Shown here: positions 20,952 to 31,800 of the stretch, piece by piece
Position numbering within the stretch: position 1 is the stretch's first letter
Layout of the letters: each line of letters opens with the position of its first letter
Program-made: the position numbers and the translations under genes
The notes under the pieces: generated by a model
Told to the model about the DNA's origin: nothing
The model's database searches: none
What the model saw: the letters and a program-made list of their open reading frames with translations, nothing else
Assembly: GCF_010183535.1 (NCBI RefSeq)
Contig: NC_071328.1
Coordinates: forward strand, 15,438,001-15,502,000
Reading direction: 5' to 3'
DNA: 64,000 nucleotides
Source of the DNA: Caenorhabditis remanei
Taxonomy: Eukaryota; Nematoda; Chromadorea; Rhabditida; Rhabditidae

Positions 20952-22062
20952 ATGACTACCCCATTCCGTTTATTCTCTCTTCCCTATCTACCACTCAAAC
21001 AAGTTTTGGATAATGTGGGACCGGAGGCGCTGTAAGTTTCCATTAATTTAGTATATTCATGTTGCCAAACTTTTCATTTCAGACTTCTTCTCTCTATGTG
21101 CTCTCTGAGATCAAAGAGTATTGCGGTTTCATATAGAGGACCTTCCAAAAATGTCCGTCTTGAACTAAACTTTGGACTAGGGGACAGACTGGTAGATGAA
21201 TTCTATGTACTGTTGGTTGTGAGAAAGGATCTTCCGATGGATCACAACACAATGGAAACTGTCAGAATCGGAAGTTTTGAGAAAGTTCCTGTTCGAATGG
21301 AATTTCTATTTCTAAAGGGAGATAAACAAGGTTTGATTACGTATTGGGAGGATCGAATAACTGGACTGGCAGCAATTGGAGATTACGGTAGAGAGATATT
21401 CAATCAGGATATTTCTAAAGTGAATATCGGAGAGAAACAGACAAATGATGATCACAGACGGGCGGCTCAGTGGGTTATGAACTCTCAAGGGACAATTCAA
21501 AGCCTACATTGTGATTTCCGCCCGAAAATCGATAATGATATCGATTTGATACTGGAAAACTTCAACTGCACTGAAAGTCTCTCACTTCATGTGAAAGCGT
21601 TGGAACACTATAGTCCTGCTAGAATGCCGAATTTCAGAGTTGACAGTCTTCATATTCTCTACAGTTTTTGGATCAAACAGGACCATTTACTGACGATGAA
21701 TTGCCAGTATATAGTGATGCAAGACTCCGAATTGAGCAGTCAAGACTTTAATCTGTTCTTGAAGCATTGGATGAATGGAGGCTGTTCTCAATTAAAAGAA
21801 ATAGATGTTGATGTTGAGGAACCAATTGATTATGAAGTTCTGTTCGATGGCGTGGAGTTTACGGAAAGAGGAGATGATGTTGAAAGGGTTTTTGTCAAGT
21901 AAGTCTAGGTCTGCTGCGTAGCGACTCAAATAGTCTATTTTCAGTGAAGACCGTATTCCTCACACTATCATGGGAGGATTCGATGTCAAGCGTTCAAATG
22001 TCACGGCAACTGTCGTCGACTTTGGTCAACAATCAAAACAATTTTGGTTGATTGTTTGGTAG
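20952..22062 (+). CDS. F-box/FBA_2 protein (pair 7, plus copy)
   Basis: Exons are 20952-21031, 21083-21898 and 21945-22062, giving 337 residues. The F-box is MTTPFRLFSLPYLPLKQVLD then LLLSMCSLRSKSIAVSYRGP. FBA_2 shows DLILENFNCT, YSFWIKQDHLL, FNLFLKHWMNGGCSQLKEI and IMGGFDVKRSNVTATVVDFG to LIVW. The junction codon is AAT (Asn) rather than the usual GAT. The AATAAA lies near 22189. It is the last gene of the array. Confidence 0.87.
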
Positions 22063-22218
22063 GATGTCGCTGGTCGGAGTTTGTACTTGATGATTCTTGT
22101 TTCTTTGTTCTGGATTTCATGTTTTTTTGTTTAATCTATGGTACCTTATAATAAATTATTGCTTTCATTATCTATCCTAATAAGCTGAATAAAGTACATG
22201 CTGTTCATTAAAAAAATA

Positions 22219-23513
22219 TGTCACCAGTCCCCTATGACGTCATCCTAGGAAAATAAGCCCAATAATTGACTTTTCACCCAAAAATTCATAAAAATTTCAA
22301 TTTTCCAGATAACCTCACAAAACTTTCGGTACGCGTTGAGAGTGTTTTTGACTACCCCTACACAAATTTTCAGCCCTCGAGACACCCCAGAAACCGTTCA
22401 AGTAAATTTCATATTCATGTTTTTTCCACTTTTCTCAAAAAATCCCTCTAGAAGTACTCAAATTTCAAATCGTATTCGTATTCTCCGCAAAAAGTTCTAT
22501 TAGGTCCAATTGAAAACATCAGAAATTAGGGGGACCATTTCGAGATATTTCGATATTTTCAAAAATCACATAAGGGTCCCCCCTTATGAACTTTTTTTTC
22601 ACGAAAAATTCAAATAAAAAATTCGTTTCGAAATTAGTCAGAATATTTACAAAACACATAAAATGAACTAATTCCAAAATATTACACCTCAGAAATTATC
22701 CAAAAAATAATTCGACATTATTTTGATGCAAAAACGTTTAGAGCTTCGATGAAATATTACAAAATTATTTGTAAAAAAACTCTGAACGTTTTTGCATCAA
22801 AATAATATCGAATTATTTCTCTATAAAAATTTTTTTCCATGGGGGGACCATTATGTGATTTTCAAAATAAATGAAAATATCTCAAAATGGTCCCTTTGTT
22901 TTTTGATGATTTCAATTGGAGCGTATTGCGGGAATTCAGTACACCACTTGAAATTTTATGGCTTCTGTACAAATTATTGATGAAAACGTCAAAAAATAGG
23001 AAAAAATTTTGATGAAGAAAAAATCCAAATCGGTTCAAACATATTTCTGAGGTGTAATATTCTGGAATTAGTTTATTTTATGTGTTTTATGAATATTCTG
23101 ACTATTTTCGGAACGAATTTTTTCTTAAAAAATTTTTTTTTCATAAAAGGGGACCCTTATGTGATTTTTGAAAAAATCGAAATATCTCAAAATGGTCCCC
23201 CTAATTTCTGATGTTTTTAATTGGACCTAATGAAACTTTTTGCGGGGAATATGAAAGCAATTTGAAATTTTATGGCTTCTGGAGGGATTTTTCGAGAAAA
23301 GTTGGAAAAACATGAAAGTGAAATTCACTTGAACGGTTTCTGGAGTGTTTGAGGGGCTGAAAATTTGTGTAGGTGTAGTCAAAATCACTCCTAACATGTT
23401 GCCAATGTTTCCTAAAGTTATTTGAAAAATTGAAATTTTTTTATGAATTTTTGGGTGAATAGTCGATTATTGGGCATATTTTCCTATGATGACGTCATAT
23501 TGGTCTGGTGACA
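22219..23513. mobile_element. 1.3-kb palindromic DNA transposon, TA-flanked
   Basis: Ends TGTCACCAGTCC and GGTCTGGTGACA are inverted copies, with TA outside each. Inverted similarity continues through the element: CCTATGACGTCAT against ATGATGACGTCATA, TACACAAATTTTCAGCCC against GGGCTGAAAATTTGTGTA, and GGGGGACCATTTCGAGATAT against ATATCTCAAAATGGTCCCCC. The arms nearly meet at the centre near 22770. No transposase frame is seen. Confidence 0.75.
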
Positions 23514-23755
23514 TATTGTTTGTAAACCACTACCATAGGGGTATATATGATGTAAAAAGAGTTCGGATTGAAACAACTTTTTGCAACTGTGTCCTCATCT
23601 TACAGACAACGCCTCTTAAATTTATTTTTTTAAGAATAGGGAGGGTATTAGCTTGTAAAACTCGGAAAAATAGAACTGAAAGGATAGAACTTTTACAAAA
23701 TAAGACTCTAGTTTGAATGAAGCGGGTTTCCCTTCTTGACGTTTTAGAACAATTA
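23514..23755. other. Short intergenic stretch
   Basis: No gene or clear repeat seen; a TATATATGATG string at about 23544 is the only notable feature. Confidence 0.3.
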
Positions 23756-24213
23756 CAGTACTGTGCAGGAAGACATACAATTTGGCATTTTTCAGTTAAA
23801 AATGTCCAACTTTGAGAGGCTGTCATGGTGTCAGTGATTGTTGCATCCAGTGAAATTTTAATGAATTATACAGATCAAAAGTAGATCTTCATTTTTGTAG
23901 TTGATAACTTTTTTGTACTGACACTCCCTAGAGAGTTATGATCATTTTAAGGCGACAGATCAAAAATCGCACTGTATTGTGCTGAAATGGGATCATTTGA
24001 AGGAGAAATTACTGTTTCAATATGTAACTCTCTATGGAATGTCCGTGCAAAAAAGGTGTCAACTACAAAAATGAAGTTCTATCTTTGTTCTATATGATTA
24101 ATAAAAAATTTATTTGGTGGGACAATCACTGTTACCGTAGCACTCTCTCAAAGTGGCGATTTCAACTGAAAACTATCACAGTTCCTATATATATATCTTA
24201 CTGTCCGGTACTG
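23756..24213. mobile_element. Palindromic TIR element, CAGTACY ends
   Basis: Starts CAGTACTGTGCAGG after a TA and ends CCGGTACTG. The arms are imperfect inverted repeats (CCCTAGAGAGTTATGATCAT against ATGTAACTCTCTATGGAATG; GTAGTTGATAACTTTTTTGTAC against GTGCAAAAAAGGTGTCAACTAC). It is the same family as 58515-58957, judged by shared TGAATTATACAGA and GAGAGTTATG blocks. Non-autonomous. Confidence 0.65.
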
Positions 24214-24902
24214 TTGATTTCTATTAGTCTATTTATTACAAAGTTGAGCAAAAAGCGGTTCTTGAATACGGTTCTGGCGGAAGGCGGAAAGAGAAATGAA
24301 ATTTAACTTTCAGAAAATGATTTTGGCCTTATTTTGTTGTAAAAATTCCCGAAAAATGATTAAATTTGTGATAAATCTCGTCTTTTTGGCAAAAACTGAT
24401 AATTTGCTGCAAAAAAACTTTAGAAAATATCAGCAAATCCGAGTAGACGAATAAAATTATCAAGCTGATATGCTCTAGGCGGAGGGCGGAATTCCCCTTA
24501 ATCGTGATTTAATAGTCAATTCTAAAAGGAAATAACTCCGAGAACAGACCTACAAAGTGAAATTTTTGAAGACTTTTTTGTTTTGATCTACCGCTCTAAA
24601 ATAGGGAAATAACCAATGGATCGCGCGTATTTTGAGAGCAGAGGCACAAAGAGAACAGTTATTCAAGTCATTTCGCGTTTTCTTTTCATTCTCAGTTTTT
24701 TTTTCCTTTTTAAATGAAAAATTCTACTAAATACTACCAATAACTAGTCTCTCCGTACCGTAACCCATTTTTAGCCTGTTTTCTCCGTTTTCAGTTTCCT
24801 CTCTAAAATCTGTATCTAGCTGATATAATGTCTCCTCTAGTTTTGATCTACACTCCATTTTCAGTTTACTCTCTTAGAATCATACTCTTGCTTTTCAGCC
24901 AA
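24214..24902. other. Upstream region of the zinc-finger gene
   Basis: Mostly AT-rich sequence without a supportable gene. TTGCTTTTCAG ends at 24898, four bases before the ATG at 24903, and is a good candidate trans-splice acceptor. Confidence 0.4.
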
Positions 24903-25402
24903 ATGGCTGCTCCTCAGAACCCCACTCAACAGTACAACTTGAATGGTTACCACCAAATGGCTGCTCCTCAGAACCCCACTCAACAGTACAACTTGAATGG
25001 TTACCACCAAATGGCTGCTCCTCAGAACCCCACTCAACAGTACTTCCATAACCACGTATGTTGCCCGGGTGGCGTTGAGCGCCTCGCATTTTCAGCCGAA
25101 ATTTGAAAATGCGACGAGAAATAGTGTGCGAAATGGAGAGACGCAGACACACTCTCTCTCGTCGCACTTTCGCCCACTTTGAAATCTTTCAGCGCCCACA
25201 GCGCCTCCATAGGCCAGCACCTTATGTTATACCACCAAGAATGGCTCAACGACAACTATCGTCTGGATACTATTGCGCCGAGTGCAAAGAGGACAGAAAG
25301 TTCAGGCGTGTCGAGGATTTAACTCAGCACATTCGTCATCACAAAAATAGAGACACGGAGAAGTTGCTCGAAGAATCTCTGGCCTATTCTGAAAGAAAAT
25401 AA
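24903..25402 (+). CDS. Small C2H2-like zinc-finger protein with N-terminal repeats
   Basis: Two exons (24903-25055, 25193-25402) give 120 residues. Exon 1 is a 54-base tandem repeat: two full copies of an 18-residue unit beginning MAAPQNPTQQYNLNGY and a third partial copy that diverges into FHNH. Exon 2 is basic and proline-rich (RPQRLHRPAPYVIPPR), then has CAEC followed 14 residues later by HIRHH, a C2H2-type zinc-binding pattern with longer spacing than usual, and a charged helical tail. The start is chosen next to a strong acceptor (TTTTCAG at 24892-24898). An AATAAA follows near 25467. The family was not recognised; nucleic-acid binding is only an inference from the finger. Confidence 0.75.
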
Positions 25403-25895
25403 TTTCTCGATCACAAAACTTTCCTTTTCCCGTTCTTTCCATTCTTTTTCGAAACAATTCGTGTAAATAAAGACTAACACTTTCTCAGTTTTCTAGTTTT
25501 CCAGGAACTCGTGAGCTATGCTTGGCAAGCACTGTCACCCAGAAGACGTTCCCTATCTCTTTGGAAACGTCTTCTGTGTGAGTGTGGGGGAGAAGGGAAA
25601 GATTTATTAGATTTTCTCAATTACATTAAAACAGAGTGGAATCTTCTTATTACTAAAATCATTTAAAAACAATTAAGGTCATCATAAATTTGAGATTGGG
25701 GTGGGGCGCTGTTTTTTGGTGATTTAAAGGGTGATTGATAATGATAACGAGAGGATAAAGCTAATGTAGGTGTGTGGGCACTAACAGAGAACATGTCATC
25801 AGAAGTAGCCGGGGAAAACTTGAGATTCTACTATTCAATTAAAACAATGGAGAGAGATGGGGAGAAATGTGAATTATTACAAAAGAGGGGGTAAA
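25403..25895. other. Convergent 3' ends, with a hairpin
   Basis: Holds the 3' UTRs of the zinc-finger gene and the SAFB-like gene. At about 25540-25577, CAGAAGACGTTCC and GGAAACGTCTTCTG can pair as a 13-base stem. No gene seen. Confidence 0.4.
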
Positions 25896-28800
25896 CTAGT
25901 AATTATTGCGGTAGCCGTACTCGCGACGGTTCGACGACGAAGACGTCGACGAGTAGTTTGATTGTGGCTGATGCCACTGATGCCCTCCACCATTCACTGA
26001 GGACGTCGACGACGACGACGGCGCCGCGTGCTGGGTCCAGTTGACGTCGCTCGGTAGATGTCCTTGCCCATCGAGTCCTTCCCAAACAGGGTACGCTGGA
26101 AAATAGAGAAATTTCAGATGAAAACGTTTGGAGCTGAAACTCTTACCATTCGTTGTTTGATATCCGAAGCTTTGATATCCTCCAATCGTCGATTGAGCAT
26201 CGTAATCGTTCGTTGAAGCGGCAGTGGCTCCTCCTCGGCCATATGGATGGCTGTTGGCGGCTCCACGTGGATGCTCGAACATCTTGCTGTAGTCATCGTG
26301 GTGATTCGTGGAGTGGTTGGATCCACGAGATTGAATTCCGTACGTGGCGTTTCGGGATGAAGAGTTGTGGGAAGACGAAGATGTGTGACGGGCTGAAAAT
26401 TGGGAAAATTAGGATTACTGTAGCCCAGGATTATCAAAAAAAGTGTTTGAAATGTCTGTCTGTGTGTCCGCATGTCTTGATGTCTGTCTGTGTGTCTGCA
26501 ATTCCAGATGTCTGTCTGTCTGTGTGTCTGTCATTCCCGCTGTCCGTCTGTCTGTGTGTCTGCAATTCCAGATGTCTGTCTGTCTGTGTGTCTACAATTC
26601 CAGATGTCTGTCTGTGTGTCTGTCATTCCCGATGTCTGTCTGTCTGTGTGTCTACAATTCCAGATGTCTGTCTGTGTGTGTGTCAGCCATTCCAGATGTC
26701 CGTCTGTCTGTGTGTCTGCCATTCCAGGTCTCTGTCTGTGTGTCTGTCATTCCAGATGTCCGTATGTCTGTGTGTCTGCCATTCCAGATGTCTGTCTGTC
26801 TGTGTGTCTGTCATTCCAGATGTCCGTATGTCTGTGTGTCTGCCATTCCAGATGTCCGTCTGTCTGTGTGTCTACAATTCCCGATGTCTGTCTGTCTGTG
26901 TGTCTGTCATTCCAGATGTCCGTCTGTCTGTGTGTCTGTCATTCCAGATGTCCGTCTGTCTGTGTGTCTGTCATTCCAGATGTCCGTCTGTCTGTGTGTC
27001 TACAATTCCCGATGCCCGTCTGCCTGTGTGTCTGCGATTCCAGATGTCTGTCTGTCTGTGTGTCTGTCATTCCAGATATTTGTCTGTGTGTCTGAAATTC
27101 CCGATTCCCGATGTCTGTCTGTCTGTGTGTCTGGGATTCCCGATGTCTGTCTGTCTGTGTGTCTGTCATTCCAGATATTTGTCTGTGTGTCTGTCATTCC
27201 AGAAATTTGTCTGTGTGTCTGTCATTCCAGATGTCTGTCTGTCTGTGTGTCTACAATTCCCGATGTCCGTCTGTCTGTGTGTCTGCAATTCCCGATGTCT
27301 GTGTGTCTGAAATTCCCGATGTCCGCCTGTCTGTGTGTCTGCAATTCCAAATGTCTGTCTGTCTGTGTGTCTGTAATTCCCGATGTCTGTCTGTGTGTCT
27401 GCAATTCCAGATGTCTGTCTGTCTGGGATTCCTGATGTCTGTCTGTGTGTCTGTGTGTCTGCAATTCCAGATGTCTGTCTTTCTGTGGGTCTGAAATTCC
27501 CGATGTCTGTCTGTAGTTCAGATTTTTCGAATTTTGGCTGAAATTTTTTCGAATTTCAGCCAAAATCATAAATTTTTCATCAAAAATTTATATATTCAGT
27601 TGAAATTCTTGAGATTCTCTGAAAATGAGAGCTCTATCATATTCAACAAGATAAATTGACGACTTTCAGCCTGAATTCTCGCTTTTTACTGAAAAATTGC
27701 TCAATTTCAGACAGAAAACGTCAGACTAAGTCATTTTCAGTCAAAACCGCTGAAATGTATCAAAAAATCTAAATTTTCTATTTTCAGCAGAAAAATGTTC
27801 AGTTTCAGCTGGAAAACAGTTAAATTTCAGCTATATCTCATTTTCTGTCTGTAAATCGGTTGTTTCCAATGTCTGTCTGTAAACAGAATGTCCAGATGTC
27901 CCTGTCTATCTGTGTGTGTGTAATTCCAGATGTCCGCGTACCTCCTTGGTCTCGTCTCTGCGACGACGACGACGACGATCCACCACGTCTGTCGTGTGTT
28001 GTGCTCATTTTCGTCGGAATCGACGGTGGTGGCATCGCATCGCTAGCCGGGCGACGTCTTCCTCCACCGCTATCGTGACGTCCACGACGATCATCAGCAG
28101 CTCCAGAAGACACTCCTCCAGAAGCCGGCAATCGAATTCCAGCAGCAGCATATTGTTCCAATGCGAGTTTCTGCTTCTCCAACTCGATTTTCAGCTTTTC
28201 GCGTTCCAGCTTCTCCTTCTCGAATCGCACCTTCTCCTTCTCTCGTTCCAACTCTCGACGCTCCTCCTTCACTCGCATTTCCTCCTCCTTCCGTGCCATC
28301 AACTCGACCATTGCTCTCTCCCGTTGAGCCCGCTCATCCTCATCGTATTGACGTCTTCTGAGTGGTTCGGGCTCCGGATTCTTCTGAACACCTCCTCCAC
28401 GACCTCCACGACGCGCTGGCGGATCCGAATCCCGACGATCCGGTGACACCGCATAACGACGTCTTGATGGCGGCGGAGGCGATCTCTCCTGTCGATAAGT
28501 TTCCCGAGTGTACTGCTCGGTCTGATAGGATGCTCGCGGAGCCGGTGGAATCGGTGCGTGACGAGTTGGGGGCGGAGCCACTGCTTGATGACGTCGTAGT
28601 TGAGAAGTGCTGATATTATTCGGAATGGAGCGTTCGACGGACCGTTGAATCGTGACTCCACCGCCACGACATCCGCTGAAACTTTACGGAATGTTAACTA
28701 AAAATTTCCATAGTCAAGATTTTCAAAAACGCGCCAATGACGCCCCAGATCTCCATATTTTCGTTTGTTCCGCTAAAAAAGCGTCCCAGGCACCCCAGGA

Positions 28801-31800
28801 GAACTTTTTATATAGTCAAAATCGATAAATATGCATCGAAAAATGAAAATTTAGACTGAAAATGGCAGAAATCGGCTGAAAATGAGGGAATCTGAATAAA
28901 GGTGGCCTAGGATCCGACAACTCGGTCACGATGATAATTTTTTTTGGTTTTTAGCTCAAAATTGTCTAAAGACCACGAAAATTTTAACTTTTTCGGGTCA
29001 AAAGTCACCATTTCCCATGATTTTGTGCAGGAAAATCAGATTTTTCAAGATTTTCAGATCGAACTCATAAAAACTTTACTTCGGGACTCTAAATCTCCAA
29101 TTTTCAGAGTTTTTCAGCCTATCAATCTAAAAATATCAATTTCGGGCAGTAAAACCAATCGTTTCTGGATAAATTTTCACTATTTTTCATGATTTTTAGG
29201 TCGAAAAATGCCAAAAATCCAGAATTTTCAAGTTCCAGAGCGATACGATGGCCGAGTTGACGGATCCTAGGCCACGACGCATCTTTTACACAGATTGTCA
29301 TAACAGCTCATTTTCAGCTGATTTCAACATGATCCTATTCAATTTTCAGCCGATTTCTGTCATATTCATTCAAAAATTCACGAATTTGATTGAAAATCAC
29401 CAAGAAATGACAGAAAATGGCTGAAAATGATGTAGTTCGCTCATTTTTAGCCAATTTCAGTCATTTTCAGCCGATTTCAGTGATTTTTTGGTCATTTTCA
29501 GTCAAAATTTTCGAAATTTTCAGTTTTTTAATGCAAAATAGCTCATTTTCAGCCAATTTCAACAGATTTTATTCAATTTTCATGCTGAAAATTTCAGCCG
29601 ATTTCAGTCATTTTTTGGCCATTTTCATTCAAAATTTACGAAAATTTCAGAGTTTTTCAGCCCAGAAACTGTCTAAATCTCAAAATTTTAATTTGCGGCT
29701 GTAAAACAATCAATTTTCACTTATTTTTATGATTTTCTGGTCGAAATCGATCAAAAAATCCGGAAAACTAACTTCAACCGATTCCATTCAATTTTCAGTT
29801 GATTTCAGTCATTTCTTGGTCATTTTCAGCCGATTTCAGTCGATTTTAACCGATTTCAGCCAATTTTCAGCCAATTTCAGTCATTTCTTGGTCATTTTCA
29901 GCCGATTTCAGCCAATTTCAGAAAATTTTCAGCCGATTTCAGCCATTTTTTGGTCATTCTCAGCCAATTTAAACCAATTTTTAGCCGACTTCAGCCGATT
30001 TCAACCGATTTCAGTCGATTTCAGTCGATTTCAGCCAATTTTCAGCCATTTGTTGGTCATTCCCAGCCAATTTCAACCGATTCCATTCAGTTTTTAGCAG
30101 ATTTCAGCCGATTTCAGCCGATTTCAGCCGATTTCAGCCATTTTCAACCAATTTTTAGCCGATTTCAGTCATTTCTTGTTCATTTTCAGCAGATTTCAAC
30201 CGATTTCAACCGATTTCAACCGATTTCAACCGATTTCAGCCAAATTTCAGCCATTTTTCAGTCGTCTTTCAGCCAATTCTTGCTCATTCTCTCACCTCGT
30301 ATCAACTCTCGCCGAAATAATCAACGACTCCTGGTGTCCTCCTGCTCCTCCACTTCTTCCACTCGAACGTGACGACGATCTCAGCGGCGACACATTTCCA
30401 CGTCGAGTTCCAACTGGCGGCGGCGGCGCGATGCTTCTTCTCGAATCCCTCTCAATCGATATCGATCGATTGGCGTCGCCACGCCCCCAACCCTCGTCTT
30501 CCGCCTCCAGATTTCGGTCGTCGTAGGTGATTGGTTTACGTTTTGAAGACGTCGCGGCGGCGGCGGCGTCACGACTACGTTCACGACTTCTGGATCGTTC
30601 TGGCGGTTGGATTTGTGGACGTTTGCTCTTATTATTGTTATTATTATTGGATGATGGTGGCGCCTGAATCGTTGGACGCTGCTTCGTCGGAGCACTTGAA
30701 GACGTCGGTTTCTTTGGCGGCGTGTCTTCTGGAGCCATTATGACGGCACGTTTTTTGGGAGGCTCCGATGGCTTCGTCGGTTGTTGCTCATCGATCTTCT
30801 TCTTCTCCTCGGCTTCGCGTTTCTCTTGAGCTATTCTTTCGGCTGATCCAGTTAGGTGCGATTCGGACACCTGGAAAGAGGGAAATTGTTGAGTTTTTCA
30901 GTTGAAAATTCGATTAAAAAATCAATTTTCACAGAGGAATTGAGCTGAAATTTTTAAATTTTTAAATTTCAGCCAAATGTTGGCCCGAAATCATCAATTT
31001 TTCATCAAAAATTCATCTGTTTAAAAAAAAAAGAAGCATAATTCAGCCAAATTTTGGACCTGGCATATGAAAATTTGAGTTTGTGAGAGAAAATGCATTA
31101 TTTTGAGCTGAAAATTCGAAAAAAAAACCATTTTCACGAAGAAAATGAGCTGAAAATTTCAAATTTTAGCCAAAATCTTTAATTTTTTCATCAAAAATTC
31201 ATATTTTCACCCAAAATTCTAGATTGAGACCGAAAAATGCTCAATTTCAGTCAAAATCGCTGAGACATAGCCAGAAATCCTATTTTCAGCCGGAAATAAT
31301 CAGTTTCAGCTGGAAAACAGTTTAATTTCAGAGAGAAATCGGTCAAATTACACATAAAGTCGCCGAAATGTAGCAAAAAAGCACGAAAATGCTGTGAAAA
31401 TCACTCAATTTCGGCTAAAATTAGTATTTCCAGCTGAAAAATTATCAAAATCTCAACTCTCATAAGAAATTTTTGGATTTCCGCAAAAATCGATGAATTT
31501 CTCTCAATTTCGGTCAAAAATAGCCCGATTTTCATGCATTTTCAGCCAAAAACCGGCTCATTTATCATTTTTATCAAAATGATCTGAATTTCAGTCAGAA
31601 ATCGCCGGATTTTCATTATTTTTCAGCCAAAAACCGCTCAAAATCTGGAAAAATCCTTCAATTCCAGCTATTTACTGCATTTTTCATCAAAATTTTCTCG
31701 TTTTTCAAATGATTTTCATCTGAAAACCGGCTCGAAACCTGCATTTTTCATCAAATTCCTCAGAATTTCAGTCAATTTTCAGCCAAATCTCACCTTTTCA

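Noticed and set aside
26153..27494. Long plus-strand frames rich in SVCLCVCHSRC
   Set aside because: Pure translation of the GTCTGTCTG minisatellite inside an intron.
26455..27510. CRISPR-like regular repeat array
   Set aside because: Eukaryotic intronic minisatellite; spacers are not unique and the period is irregular.
29417..30372. Plus-strand frames rich in FSRFQPISAD
   Set aside because: Translation of the TTTCAGCCGATTTCAG intronic repeat on the strand opposite to the gene.
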